A stretch of 64,000 nt of DNA from contig NZ_CP081295.1 of the NCBI RefSeq assembly GCF_019711375.1, positions 1,364,001 to 1,428,000 of the forward strand. Direction: 5' to 3'. The stretch comes from Qipengyuania aurantiaca. Its GTDB lineage: Bacteria; Pseudomonadota; Alphaproteobacteria; Sphingomonadales; Sphingomonadaceae. The notes beneath the pieces were generated by a model. The model saw only the letters and a list, made by a program, of their open reading frames with translations. It searched no databases and had not been told where the DNA came from. Positions 30,370 through 38,413 of the stretch are shown piece by piece (position 1 is the stretch's first letter; every line of letters begins with the position of its first letter). Made by a program: the position numbers and the translations under genes.

Positions 30370-30766
30370 AATTGCCGACCGGGCGCTGGAGATAGCCGAG
30401 GAAAAATTCATCGCCTCCTCCGGCCCGGGCGGGCAGAACGTCAACAAGGTCGCCACTGCCGTGCAGCTGCGCGTCGACGTGTTCCAGCTCGGCATGCCCC
30501 CCGATGCCTTCGAACGGCTGAAGGAGATCGCGGGGAGCAAGTTCACCAAGGCGGGCGAGATCGTGCTTACCGCCAACGAATACCGCACGCAGGAACAGAA
30601 TCGCGAAGCGGCGCGCGAACGGCTGGTCGCGCTGCTGGGCGAGGCGCTGACACCGCCGAAGAAACGCAAGAAGAGCCGGGTCAATCGCGTGGGCAAGGTG
30701 AAGCGCCTGAAGGCCAAGAAAGCGCGCGGCGAGGTGAAGGCGACCCGCGGCAAGGTCGATTGGTAG
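30362..30766 (+). CDS. arfB: alternative ribosome-rescue peptidyl-tRNA hydrolase ArfB
   Basis: A 134-residue release-factor-like protein that frees stalled ribosomes. The catalytic GGQ is in SSGPGGQNVNKVATAV near the N-terminus, and the basic C-terminal tail (KKRKKSRVNRVGKVKRLKAKKARG), needed to enter the empty mRNA channel, is present. The length matches ArfB/YaeJ (about 140). Its ATG overlaps the last codons of the RluA-family gene by 8 bp, indicating one operon. Confidence 0.93.
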   Translation: MGRIADRALEIAEEKFIASSGPGGQNVNKVATAVQLRVDVFQLGMPPDAFERLKEIAGSKFTKAGEIVLTANEYRTQEQNREAARERLVALLGEALTPPKKRKKSRVNRVGKVKRLKAKKARGEVKATRGKVDW

Positions 30767-30911
30767 CTTTGCGGCGCTCCTCGCGCTTGACTTTTCCCCG
30801 TGAATCACCCAATGGGCGCGCCACACGGCGGTGCAGCTCGCGCCGCCCTTATTATTTCGGCCACGCCCGCCAATGGGTCCGGCCCATCAGAAAGATCTTT
30901 AGGAACACGCC

Positions 30912-31079
30912 ATGGCGAAGCCCGCAACCGTCAAGATCAAGCTCGTCTCGACCGCCGACACGGGCTTCTACTACGTGACGAAGAAGAATCCGCGCAACCA
31001 CACCGAAAAGTTCGTCTTCAAGAAGTACGACCCGGTGGCGCGCAAGCACGTCGAATTCAAGGAAGCCAAGATCAAGTGA
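30912..31079 (+). CDS. rpmG: 50S ribosomal protein L33
   Basis: A 55-residue protein that starts [20 protein letters not shown] and ends with VEFKEAKIK, matching bacterial L33. It lacks the four zinc-binding cysteines, so it is the Zn-independent (C-minus) type. It stands alone after a 145-bp gap; a TTGACT at 30787 is a possible -35 but no convincing -10 follows. After the stop, GCGCCGG (31089) pairs with CCGGCGC (31102-31108) without a T run, so it is at best a weak terminator. Confidence 0.97.
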   Translation: MAKPATVKIKLVSTADTGFYYVTKKNPRNHTEKFVFKKYDPVARKHVEFKEAKIK

Positions 31080-31179
31080 TCTGGCGGGGCGCCGGCTCGC
31101 TCCGGCGCACACCAAGCTGAACGGCGGGAACGCCTTTAGTTCAGTGACAGTTCAATGCTCCGACTATACATCACGGAGC

Positions 31180-31842
31180 ATGAACACCTTGTCTCTCTTC
31201 AAGAATCGACCCGTTGCCTCGGCCCTCGCGCTTGCGCTGGCCGTGGGCGTCCCTGCGTCCTTCTACGCAGCCCCTGCCCCCGTCGAAGCGGCCACCGGCG
31301 ATCTCGACCAGGCGGTCGAGGCCCTGCGTGGCATTTCGACCATGCGCGCCAATTTCGTCCAGACCGATCGTAACGGCCAGGCCGTCTCGGGCGTCATGAC
31401 CCTGAAGCGTCCTGGAAAGATCCGTTTCGAATACGAAAAGGGCGTGCCGCTCCTCGTCGTCTCGAACGGCAAGTCGATGTATATGATCGACTACGAGGTG
31501 AACCAGGTCCAGCGCTGGCCGATCAAGAATTCGCCGCTCGGCGCGCTGCTCGACCCGAGTCGCGACGTCAAAAAATACGGCAAACTCATCCCGACCAGCC
31601 ATTCTGACGTGGTCAGCATCGAGGTGCGCGATCCCAAGCGTCCGGAATTCGGCGTGATCACGCTGATTTTCGCCCGCGATGCCTCGGCTCCGGGCGGGCT
31701 CAGGCTGACCCACTGGGTGGCGCTCGATTCGCAGAATCACCGCACCACCGTGCGCCTTTCGAACAACCGTTATGGCGTGTCGGTGGCTGACAGCGCGTTC
31801 ACCTTCCGTGACCCGCGTCGTTCGTCTCGTCGCCCGGGATAA
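31180..31842 (+). CDS. lolA: outer-membrane lipoprotein carrier LolA
   Basis: A 220-residue periplasmic chaperone that ferries lipoproteins from LolCDE to the outer membrane. A signal peptide (about residues 1-36) precedes LDQAVEALRGISTMRANFVQTD, then GVMTLKRPGKIRFEYEKG and YEVNQVQRWPIKNSPLGALLD, the standard LolA core. ATG 31180 is preferred over an in-frame start at 31144 because it yields a usable signal peptide. The structured RNA candidate lies 90 bp downstream. Confidence 0.9.
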   Translation: MNTLSLFKNRPVASALALALAVGVPASFYAAPAPVEAATGDLDQAVEALRGISTMRANFVQTDRNGQAVSGVMTLKRPGKIRFEYEKGVPLLVVSNGKSMYMIDYEVNQVQRWPIKNSPLGALLDPSRDVKKYGKLIPTSHSDVVSIEVRDPKRPEFGVITLIFARDASAPGGLRLTHWVALDSQNHRTTVRLSNNRYGVSVADSAFTFRDPRRSSRRPG

Positions 31843-31896
31843 ACGGCTCGGCGACGAAGCGTTTCGCGATTGCGATTCGCCGAGGCCGAATGTTCA

Positions 31897-31925
31897 TTGA
31901 GCAGCAATTTAAACGGGCGTAAAAA
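31897..31925 (+). promoter_or_regulatory. candidate sigma-70-type promoter for the small RNA
   Basis: TTGAGC (31897-31902) and TAAAAA (31920-31925) are spaced by 17 bp, each matching the consensus at 4 of 6 positions. A start about 7 nt downstream (31932) would fall just before the first stem of the RNA candidate. The match is modest on its own; the position strengthens it. Confidence 0.45.
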
Positions 31926-31931
31926 TAAAGG

Positions 31932-32055
31932 CATCGAAGCGGTGGGCGGCAATTTCCCCCCTGTTGATTGCTCCGCCCTATAAGCCGCTTCGTCCAAGCG
32001 TGACGAACGCTCACAAGGAACCCTCGAGCCAATGCCCCCGGCTCGAGGGTTTTTT
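31932..32055 (+). ncRNA. candidate trans-acting small RNA, alpha-r8/MmgR (suhB)-like
   Basis: About 124 nt with three hairpins. The first is a long stem: GAAGCGG (31936-31942) with CCGCTTC (31985-31991), GGGCGG (31944-31949) with CCGCCC (31973-31978), and CAAT with ATTG. Its loop carries TTTCCCCCCT (31953-31962). The second is AGCGT/ACGCT (31997-32011). The third is the intrinsic terminator at 32021-32055. From memory, the alphaproteobacterial alpha-r8/MmgR family (Rfam suhB) keeps a single-stranded UUUCCUCCCU core, which this loop matches at 9 of 10 positions. No open reading frame with a start and ribosome site occupies it. The C-rich loop could pair with ribosome sites of target mRNAs. The structure is seen; the family name is inference. 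Confidence 0.6.
32021..32055 (+). terminator. strong intrinsic terminator of the small RNA
   Basis: CCCTCGAGCC (32021-32030) pairs perfectly with GGCTCGAGGG (32040-32049) around a 9-nt loop, followed by TTTTTT. It lies 179 bp beyond the lolA stop and 52 bp before xth, so it ends the small RNA candidate and any lolA read-through. Confidence 0.93.
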
Positions 32056-32106
32056 GTTGTGGGTTGCGGGTGGACCCTCGCGTCCGCGCGCCCTATCTCC
32101 CGCGCC

Positions 32107-32898
<792 letters not shown>

Positions 32899-32939
32899 GC
32901 GAGCCCGCGCCCTCTCCATCGCGCCGGGCGGCGCTTGCG

Positions 32940-33962
32940 GTGGACGCGCTGCGCCACGGCTGGCCGCTGGCGATCGAGGGCGCGCCTTTGTTGCAGCCGG
33001 TCGAGACCGCGTTCTCCGATGTTTCGGGCGAAGCGATGCTGCTATCGACCACCCGCGCCGCCACGCTGAAACTCGCCAACCAGCGCGAAGCCGCCGTGCC
33101 GCGCACGCCCGTGCTGATGCGCGGGGCCGAAACGTTCGACCTGCCCGCCGCGCTGGCGGTGGCCGACCCCGCGCTCGATCTGCAAAGCCCAATGAAGGGG
33201 CCGTTCAAGGCGCTGCCGCTTGAATGGGAGGAACAGGCGCGCGCCGCGCTGGAACTCGCACGGATTGCCGGCATTCTCCCGGCCTTTCTCGTCGATCCGC
33301 AAGGCGCTGGCGAGGCCGCGTATCTCGCCGCGAGCGATGTTGATGCTTTCACCGACCCGCAGCGCCTGCGCATCGCTTCGCGCGCGAAGCTGCCCGTCGC
33401 CGCCGCCGAGGGCGCGCGCATCGTCGCCTTCCGCAGCCCGGACGACACGCGCGAGCACATCGCGCTGGTGATCGGCGAGCAGCGCGCCGATGTCGCCCCG
33501 CTGGTGCGGCTCCATTCCGAGTGCCTCACCGGCGACATCCTCGGCAGCCTCAAATGCGATTGCGGCCCGCAGCTCGACGCGGCGCTGCACGCCATGAGCG
33601 ACGAAGCGGACAAGGGCGGGTGGGGCGTCCTCCTTTATATGCGGCAGGAAGGGCGCGGCATCGGCCTCGTCAACAAGTTGCGCGCCTATCGCTTGCAGGA
33701 TCAGGGTTTCGACACGGTCGATGCGAACACGCGGCTCGGCCTGCCCGACGAGGCGCGCGATTTTCCCACCGCCGCGCGCATGCTCGCCCTTTTGGGCGTG
33801 AAGAAGATCCGCCTGATGACCAACAACCCGGCCAAGGTCGACGCGCTTGTGGCCGAGGGCGTCGACGTATCCGAACGCGTGCCCCACTCGCTGCCCGACA
33901 ACCCGCACAACGCCCGCTATCTCGCCACCAAGCGCGACCGGGCGGGGCACATCCTTCCATGA
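32940..33962 (+). CDS. ribA: GTP cyclohydrolase II with N-terminal extension
   Basis: The first committed enzyme of riboflavin synthesis, opening GTP to a pyrimidine. The C-terminal half has the zinc cysteines in SECLTGDILGSLKCDCGPQ, then YMRQEGRGIGLVNKLRAY, LGLPDEARDF and MTNNPAKVDAL. The N-terminal ~140 residues are a divergent domain, typical of sphingomonad RibA and not the RibB (DHBP synthase) domain. The start is uncertain: GTG 32940 gives 340 residues; the frame is open upstream into xth. The acetyltransferase start overlaps its stop. Confidence 0.9.
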   Translation: MDALRHGWPLAIEGAPLLQPVETAFSDVSGEAMLLSTTRAATLKLANQREAAVPRTPVLMRGAETFDLPAALAVADPALDLQSPMKGPFKALPLEWEEQARAALELARIAGILPAFLVDPQGAGEAAYLAASDVDAFTDPQRLRIASRAKLPVAAAEGARIVAFRSPDDTREHIALVIGEQRADVAPLVRLHSECLTGDILGSLKCDCGPQLDAALHAMSDEADKGGWGVLLYMRQEGRGIGLVNKLRAYRLQDQGFDTVDANTRLGLPDEARDFPTAARMLALLGVKKIRLMTNNPAKVDALVAEGVDVSERVPHSLPDNPHNARYLATKRDRAGHILP

Positions 33963-34459
33963 GCGCGCTGACCATCCGCCCGGAAAGCCCGGCCGACCAC
34001 GCGCAGATCGCGGTCGTCACCGAAGCCGCCTTTGCCGAAGTCGAGCACAGCGACGGGAGCGAAGTCGCCATTGTCGAACGCCTGCGCGCTGAGGGTGATC
34101 TGGCGCTCTCGCTGGTGGCCGAGGACGGCGAGCGGATCGTGGGCCACGTCGCGGTCTCGCCGGTAAAGATTTCGGACGGGACGACGGGCTGGTTTGGCCT
34201 CGGTCCGATCAGCGTGCTGCCGTCCTGCCAGCGCGAAGGGGTGGGGCTGCGCCTCATGCAGCGCGCCATCGCCGATACGCGCAGTCAGGGCGCGCGCGGC
34301 ATCGTGCTGCTGGGCGAACCGGCCTATTACACGCGCTTCGGCTTCGAGCACGACCCGAAGCTCGCCTATCCCGGCCCGCCAGCGGAGTATTTCCAGAGGT
34401 TGGTGCTGGACGGCGATCCGCCCAGCGGGACCGTGACCTACGCGCCTGCCTTCACCTGA
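33959..34459 (+). CDS. GNAT N-acetyltransferase, YhbS-like
   Basis: A 166-residue acetyl-CoA-dependent transferase. SALTIRPESPADHAQI opens the fold, IVGHVAVSPVKI is strand 2-3, LGPISVLPSCQREGVGLRLM holds the acetyl-CoA P-loop (Q/R-x-x-G-x-G), and GIVLLGEPAYYTRFGF is typical of the YhbS group. The substrate is unknown. The start overlaps the ribA stop as ATGA, and its 3' end overlaps the convergent psd gene by 22 bp. Confidence 0.87.
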   Translation: MSALTIRPESPADHAQIAVVTEAAFAEVEHSDGSEVAIVERLRAEGDLALSLVAEDGERIVGHVAVSPVKISDGTTGWFGLGPISVLPSCQREGVGLRLMQRAIADTRSQGARGIVLLGEPAYYTRFGFEHDPKLAYPGPPAEYFQRLVLDGDPPSGTVTYAPAFT

Positions 34460-35298
34460 AGCCGCTTGCCGATCGCCTGTCCCATGCGGACGGCATCGCC
34501 GGCCTTGAGGCTTGCATCCCATTTGACCCTGCCGGGTTCGAACAGCAGCACCACGGTCGAGCCGAGGATGAAACGGCCCATCTCGTCGCCCGCCTTGAAG
34601 GCGTGGTTGTCCGCAGAGAACTCCTCGCGCACCAGCCTGGGGTTGTGCGTTTCGACGAGGCCGTTCCACACGGTCTCGATCCCCGCCACGATCATCGCGC
34701 CGACCATGATGCTCGCGAAGAGGCCATCGGGTCCGTCGAAGAGGCAGGACAATCGCTCGTTGCGGGCGAAGAGGCCGTCGACATTCTCCGCCGTGACCTG
34801 ATTCACCGAGAACAGCTCGCCCGGCACATAGGTCGTGCTGCGCAGCGATCCGGCGGCAGGCATATGGACGCGGTGATAGTCGCGCGGGGAGAGGTAGATG
34901 GTGGCAAAACTGCCGCCCTCGAACCGCTCCGCCGCCTCCGCATCGCCGCCGAGCAGCTGGGTGGCGGTGAAATGCCGACCCTTGGCCTGGAAAATGCGGT
35001 CGTCCTCGATAAGGCCGATCTGGCTGACCGCGCCATCGGCGGGGCTGAGGATATGCGTGGCGCTATCCGCCAGCGGGCGCATTCCGGGCTTCAGTTCGCG
35101 GGTGAAGAAATCGTTGAAACTTTTGAACTCCTCCGCCCCGCGCGCGGCCTCGCTCATGTCCACGTCATAGGCCGCGATAAAGCGCCGGATGAGCGTGTTC
35201 TTGATGAAGGGCACTTCGGAGGAGGCGATCTTGCCCGCCCCGCGCGAGACGGCGTGGTGGGGCAGGGCGTGCTGGAGCCAGATGAAGGGTGAACTCAT
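34438..35298 (-). CDS. psd: phosphatidylserine decarboxylase proenzyme
   Basis: A 286-residue membrane-associated enzyme that makes phosphatidylethanolamine. It cleaves itself at LGST, seen here in FILGSTVVLLFEPG, to form the pyruvoyl group. Other family blocks are FNDFFTRELKPGMRPL, SPADGAVSQIG, LSPRDYHRVHMPAAG and LFARNERL. ATG 35298 is selected; the long N-terminal extension open to 35466 overlaps the next gene and is not conserved sequence. It is downstream of the zinc-finger gene on the same strand. Confidence 0.95.
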   Translation of the reverse strand: MSSPFIWLQHALPHHAVSRGAGKIASSEVPFIKNTLIRRFIAAYDVDMSEAARGAEEFKSFNDFFTRELKPGMRPLADSATHILSPADGAVSQIGLIEDDRIFQAKGRHFTATQLLGGDAEAAERFEGGSFATIYLSPRDYHRVHMPAAGSLRSTTYVPGELFSVNQVTAENVDGLFARNERLSCLFDGPDGLFASIMVGAMIVAGIETVWNGLVETHNPRLVREEFSADNHAFKAGDEMGRFILGSTVVLLFEPGRVKWDASLKAGDAVRMGQAIGKRLQVKAGA

Positions 35299-35326
35299 GG
35301 GAGAGGGCCTTGGACCGAGCCGCGCC

Positions 35327-35590
35327 TCAGCGCAACTGGCTGTCCTTGCTGCCGCGGCGGTTGATGCCCGATTGGCGCGTGGCGGCGTCTCGGCCCGACT
35401 GGCACTGGACGCAGGTCCGCACGCCGGGGAGCGCCTCGCGCCGGCGCTCCGGGATATCTTCGCCACATTCGTCGCAATATTTCGCGCTCTCGCCCCTGGG
35501 CATCCGCGCCCGCGCGGCGCTCACCGCGTCGCTGACCGTATCGTCGATCTGGTCCTGAACGGCGCCGTCGCGCGCCCAACCGCCTGCCAT
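35327..35590 (-). CDS. TraR/DksA-type C4 zinc-finger protein
   Basis: An 87-residue protein with the zinc site CDECGEDIP and CVQCQSG intact, preceded by a short helix (residues about 10-30) containing DDTVSDAV. Full DksA (about 150 residues) has a longer coiled coil that enters the RNA polymerase secondary channel; this short form is TraR-like. It may modulate transcription or simply bind nucleic acid. It follows the ribbon-helix-helix and SPFH genes on the same strand. ATG 35590 gives the AGGWARDGAVQDQ start common in the family. Confidence 0.85.
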   Translation of the reverse strand: MAGGWARDGAVQDQIDDTVSDAVSAARARMPRGESAKYCDECGEDIPERRREALPGVRTCVQCQSGRDAATRQSGINRRGSKDSQLR

Positions 35591-35651
35591 GTCATGCTCC
35601 TTCCTTCCCCGAACGGGCAAGGGGCGGGCAGCGTTCCTGCGGGAGGCCGGA

Positions 35652-35846
35652 CTAGTCGGAGCTCGGCGGGCGGCCGCGGCGCGGCGCGGGGGTGTGCTTC
35701 ACCGCGATCCCGCGCGCCTTCAATGCCTCGCGCAGGAGCATCTCGATCTGGGCGTTGGCGCTGCGCAACTCGTCCGCAGCCACGCGCTCGACCGCGGCGT
35801 GGACGGCCGGGTCGAGACGCAAGGCGAAGGCTTTCTTCTGCGGCAT
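35652..35846 (-). CDS. ribbon-helix-helix (Arc/CopG-type) protein
   Basis: A 64-residue protein beginning MPQKKAFALRLDPAVHAAVE, where KAFALRLD is the DNA-contacting beta strand and the two following helices (to about residue 45) complete the RHH fold. The C-terminus is basic and Pro-rich (APRRGRPPSSD). It starts 25 bp after the SPFH gene. Such genes often autoregulate, and the palindrome at 36807 is the obvious candidate operator. No toxin partner is beside it, so I do not call it an antitoxin. Confidence 0.75.
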   Translation of the reverse strand: MPQKKAFALRLDPAVHAAVERVAADELRSANAQIEMLLREALKARGIAVKHTPAPRRGRPPSSD

Positions 35847-35871
35847 GGGAGTATCCCGCGCGGGCTCCGGC

Positions 35872-36783
35872 TCAGTAGAGCGATCCGGCGTTCACCACCG
35901 GATGCGCGTCCTTTTCGCCGCACAGCACGACCATCAGGTTGGAGACCATGGCGGCGCGGCGTTCGTCGTCCATCTCGACGATACCGTCCTGCGACAGCTT
36001 GGTCAGCGCGTCCTCGACCATGCCGACGGCGCCCAGCACGATCTTGGCGCGCGCCGCGATGATGGCATCGGCCTGCTGGCGCTTGAGCATGGCACTGGCG
36101 ATTTCGCTCGCATAGGCAAGGTGGGTGAGACCGGCCTCGTCGACCACGACACCGGCCGCCTTCAGGCGGTCGTTGAGTTCCTCGAGCAGCTCGCGATTGA
36201 CCACGTCGGCGCTGCCGCGGAGTGTCACTTCCTCGCCTTCGAAATCGTCATAGGGATGGCGCGAACCCACCGTCCGCAAGCCCGCCTCGATCTGGATGTT
36301 CACGAACTCCTTGTAATCGTCGACGTCGAAGCTCGCCTGCGCCGTGTCGCGCACGCGCCAGACCACGTTGCAGGCGATCTCTATCGGGTTGCCGCGCAGG
36401 TCGTTGATCTTCACGCGGTCGGAATGGATATTGTGCGCGCGGGCGCTGATCTTGTTCTTGCCCATCCACGGCCAGACCCAGCGCAGGCCCTCGGTACGCT
36501 CCGACCCGCGATATTCGCCGAACAGCGTGATCACCGCGGCCTGGTTCGGCTGGATCATGAAGAAACCGGAGGCGAGGATCAGCACGCCGATAAGCGACAC
36601 CACGAGCATTCCGACGAAGCCGAGTTTCATCGCCTTGGTCGCGCCATCGCCGGGCGCCATACCGGGGAGGATGAAGGCGAGCGCCGCCACCACGATCACG
36701 AGGACAAGCAGCATGACATAGCCGCTGTAGCTGGTCGCCGCGCTTTCGCGGCTTGTCTTCATTCCGGTCAGCTCAACAGACAT
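35872..36783 (-). CDS. SPFH (band 7/prohibitin-like) membrane protein
   Basis: A 303-residue protein. Two membrane segments at about 24-44 and 54-76 precede an SPFH domain with [32 protein letters not shown] and [18 protein letters not shown], then the long helix [21 protein letters not shown] proteins form oligomeric rings or microdomains in the inner membrane and scaffold proteases. Neither a NfeD nor a FtsH-associated partner (HflC) is adjacent; instead it heads a cluster with an RHH and a zinc-finger gene. Confidence 0.9.
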   Translation of the reverse strand: MSVELTGMKTSRESAATSYSGYVMLLVLVIVVAALAFILPGMAPGDGATKAMKLGFVGMLVVSLIGVLILASGFFMIQPNQAAVITLFGEYRGSERTEGLRWVWPWMGKNKISARAHNIHSDRVKINDLRGNPIEIACNVVWRVRDTAQASFDVDDYKEFVNIQIEAGLRTVGSRHPYDDFEGEEVTLRGSADVVNRELLEELNDRLKAAGVVVDEAGLTHLAYASEIASAMLKRQQADAIIAARAKIVLGAVGMVEDALTKLSQDGIVEMDDERRAAMVSNLMVVLCGEKDAHPVVNAGSLY

Positions 36784-36806
36784 TGATCGATCCCCTGTAA
36801 TATAAT

Positions 36807-36818
36807 TATGATATCATA
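36807..36818. promoter_or_regulatory. perfect 12-bp palindrome, candidate operator
   Basis: TATGATATCATA at 36807-36818 is self-complementary and lies in an AT-rich patch (36798-36825) within a GC-rich divergent gap. It is 24 bp upstream of the SPFH start. On the minus strand a TTGACG at 36839-36844 precedes it; on the plus strand a perfect TATAAT lies at 36801-36806. It could regulate SPFH, the VIT gene or both. The palindrome is certain, the role is inference. Confidence 0.55.
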
Positions 36819-36919
36819 CCTATATCGCAGGGCGCTACCGTCAAGCGGACTCGGCTGCGGCTTGTCGGGTCGTGGGTCCGGCCCTAGGTTCAAGTGCTTG
36901 ATTGAAAAAGGTGTTGCGC

Positions 36920-38392
36920 ATGGGAAATCGGATGTACTGGCTGGCAGGAGTGGCACTTTTGGCCGCGCAACCGGCCCTGTCGCAGCAGCAGGCCAATCCG
37001 CAGATCACGGCCTATCAGGGCGGCGTTGATGCGGGCGAAGAGGCCGACACCAGCCGAATCCGGATCACCGCGATGGACATGGCGGTGCGCCTTGCAGGGC
37101 CGACGGCGCAGGTCACGCTCGAAATGGAGCTGGCGACCGACAACCGGCAGGACGACGAAGCGCGCCTGTCGCTGCTCCTGCCCGAAGGTGCGGTGGTGAC
37201 GGGCTACGCGCTGTCGGTCGACGGACGGATGATCCCCGGCTCGCTGCTCGAACAGACGCGGGCGCGCGAAGTCTATGAGGACGAGGTGCGCGGGCGGATC
37301 GATCCCGGTCTCGCCGAAGTTACCGGAAACCGGTTCGACACGCGCATTTACCCCCTCACCAAGGGCAAGCCGCGGCGCATCCGCCTCAGCTTCGTAACCG
37401 CGCTCGATCCCGATCGCGGACTCCACCTGCCACTGCTCGCCACGCAGGACGTCGGGCTGGCGACCGTGCGGATCGAGGCGGCCGGCTATGCGCAGCCGCC
37501 CGAGGCACGGTTCGACGGCGACAGCTTGCGCTTCGAGCGGCAGGGCGACGGCTACACGGCGCGCATCGAACGGCAGGGCTTCCGCCTCGACGAGGGGTTC
37601 TACATCGCCGCCGGACGCCATGCCGGTGCGGTGCTGGCCGTGCACGAGACGGGCGAGGCGTTTCTCGCGTTGACGCTGGACGACTTGCCCGAGGGAAGAG
37701 CGATCCAGCCGGAAGGGCGCTTGCGAATTTACTGGGACCGCTCGCTCTCGCGCCGCGACGATTTGCTCGAACAGGAAATCGCGATGATCGAAGCGCTGGT
37801 CGAGCGGACCCGCCCCTCTGCCATCGATATCGTCAGCTTCGCCTCGGACGAGCCGGTCGTCAACTCGCTCACCGACACACGCGCGCTGCGCGGGGTGCTT
37901 GAGGCGCAGACCTATCGCGGCGCGACCTCCCTTGCCGGTCTGACCGATCTCGAACTGGAGCAAGCGAGCCAGTGCCTCTTGTTCACCGATGGTGAGGCCA
38001 CGGTCGATTTCGCGACCGCATTTACGCCCGACTGCCCGACCGCGCTGGTATCTTCGTCGCGCAGCGCAGACAGCGCGCGGCTCGATGCGCTTGCCGCAGC
38101 GTCTGGCGGAGAGGTGGTTCGGCTGACGGCTGAGAATGCGGACCAGCTGGCCGCGCGGCTATCGCAGGGGATGGCTTCGGTCACGGCCCTGCGCGACGAC
38201 GAGGGCGAAGAGGTATCTTTCCGCCAGCTCGCTGCCTCCGCCGGGGAACTGGCGCTGGTCGCTCCTGCCGGAGCTTCAGCGTTCTGGGATGTGACCTATC
38301 GCAGCGGCGACGGAGCAAGCGCCACGCGCCGCATCGGCCGGCCACGCGGTGATGCCATTGCCTCGGACGGTCCGGGCGCGCTGTGGGCATAG
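36920..38392 (+). CDS. VIT-VWA protein, N-terminal part (frame ended by in-frame TAG)
   Basis: 490 residues: a signal peptide (WLAGVALLAAQPALSQQQ), a VIT (vault/inter-alpha-trypsin) domain at about 35-165 with EQTRAREVYEDEVRGRIDPG and IYPLTKGKPRRIRL, then a VWA-like domain whose MIDAS motif is DRSLS (about 275). Both domains fold on proteins exported to the periplasm or surface. The frame ends GALWA-TAG, but the same frame continues without a shift into 38414-39808, so this is the first part of one gene. ATG 36920 follows AAGG; a TTG at 36902 and ATG at 36932 are alternatives. Confidence 0.82.
   Translation: MGNRMYWLAGVALLAAQPALSQQQANPQITAYQGGVDAGEEADTSRIRITAMDMAVRLAGPTAQVTLEMELATDNRQDDEARLSLLLPEGAVVTGYALSVDGRMIPGSLLEQTRAREVYEDEVRGRIDPGLAEVTGNRFDTRIYPLTKGKPRRIRLSFVTALDPDRGLHLPLLATQDVGLATVRIEAAGYAQPPEARFDGDSLRFERQGDGYTARIERQGFRLDEGFYIAAGRHAGAVLAVHETGEAFLALTLDDLPEGRAIQPEGRLRIYWDRSLSRRDDLLEQEIAMIEALVERTRPSAIDIVSFASDEPVVNSLTDTRALRGVLEAQTYRGATSLAGLTDLELEQASQCLLFTDGEATVDFATAFTPDCPTALVSSSRSADSARLDALAAASGGEVVRLTAENADQLAARLSQGMASVTALRDDEGEEVSFRQLAASAGELALVAPAGASAFWDVTYRSGDGASATRRIGRPRGDAIASDGPGALWA
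38390..38392 (+). other. in-frame amber codon splitting the VIT-VWA gene
   Basis: The sequence GCA TAG CAA CAG GTC reads A-stop-Q-Q-V. Changing the first base of TAG to C restores GALWAQQQVAALAMRPELH, which joins the two halves smoothly with no missing or repeated residues. A single C-to-T change (or read error) explains it. No strong ribosome site precedes the downstream ATG at 38414. Confidence 0.85.
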
Positions 38393-38413
38393 CAACAGGT
38401 CGCCGCCCTCGCC

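Noticed and set aside
30787..30815. Promoter of rpmG with TTGACT as -35
   Set aside because: No acceptable -10 at 16-18 bp spacing; left out as a feature.
31936..32055. 6S RNA
   Set aside because: 6S RNA is one long hairpin with a central bubble; this region folds as three separate hairpins and ends in a terminator.
35652..35846. Antitoxin of a toxin-antitoxin pair
   Set aside because: The fold fits, but neither neighbour is a toxin-sized or toxin-like gene.
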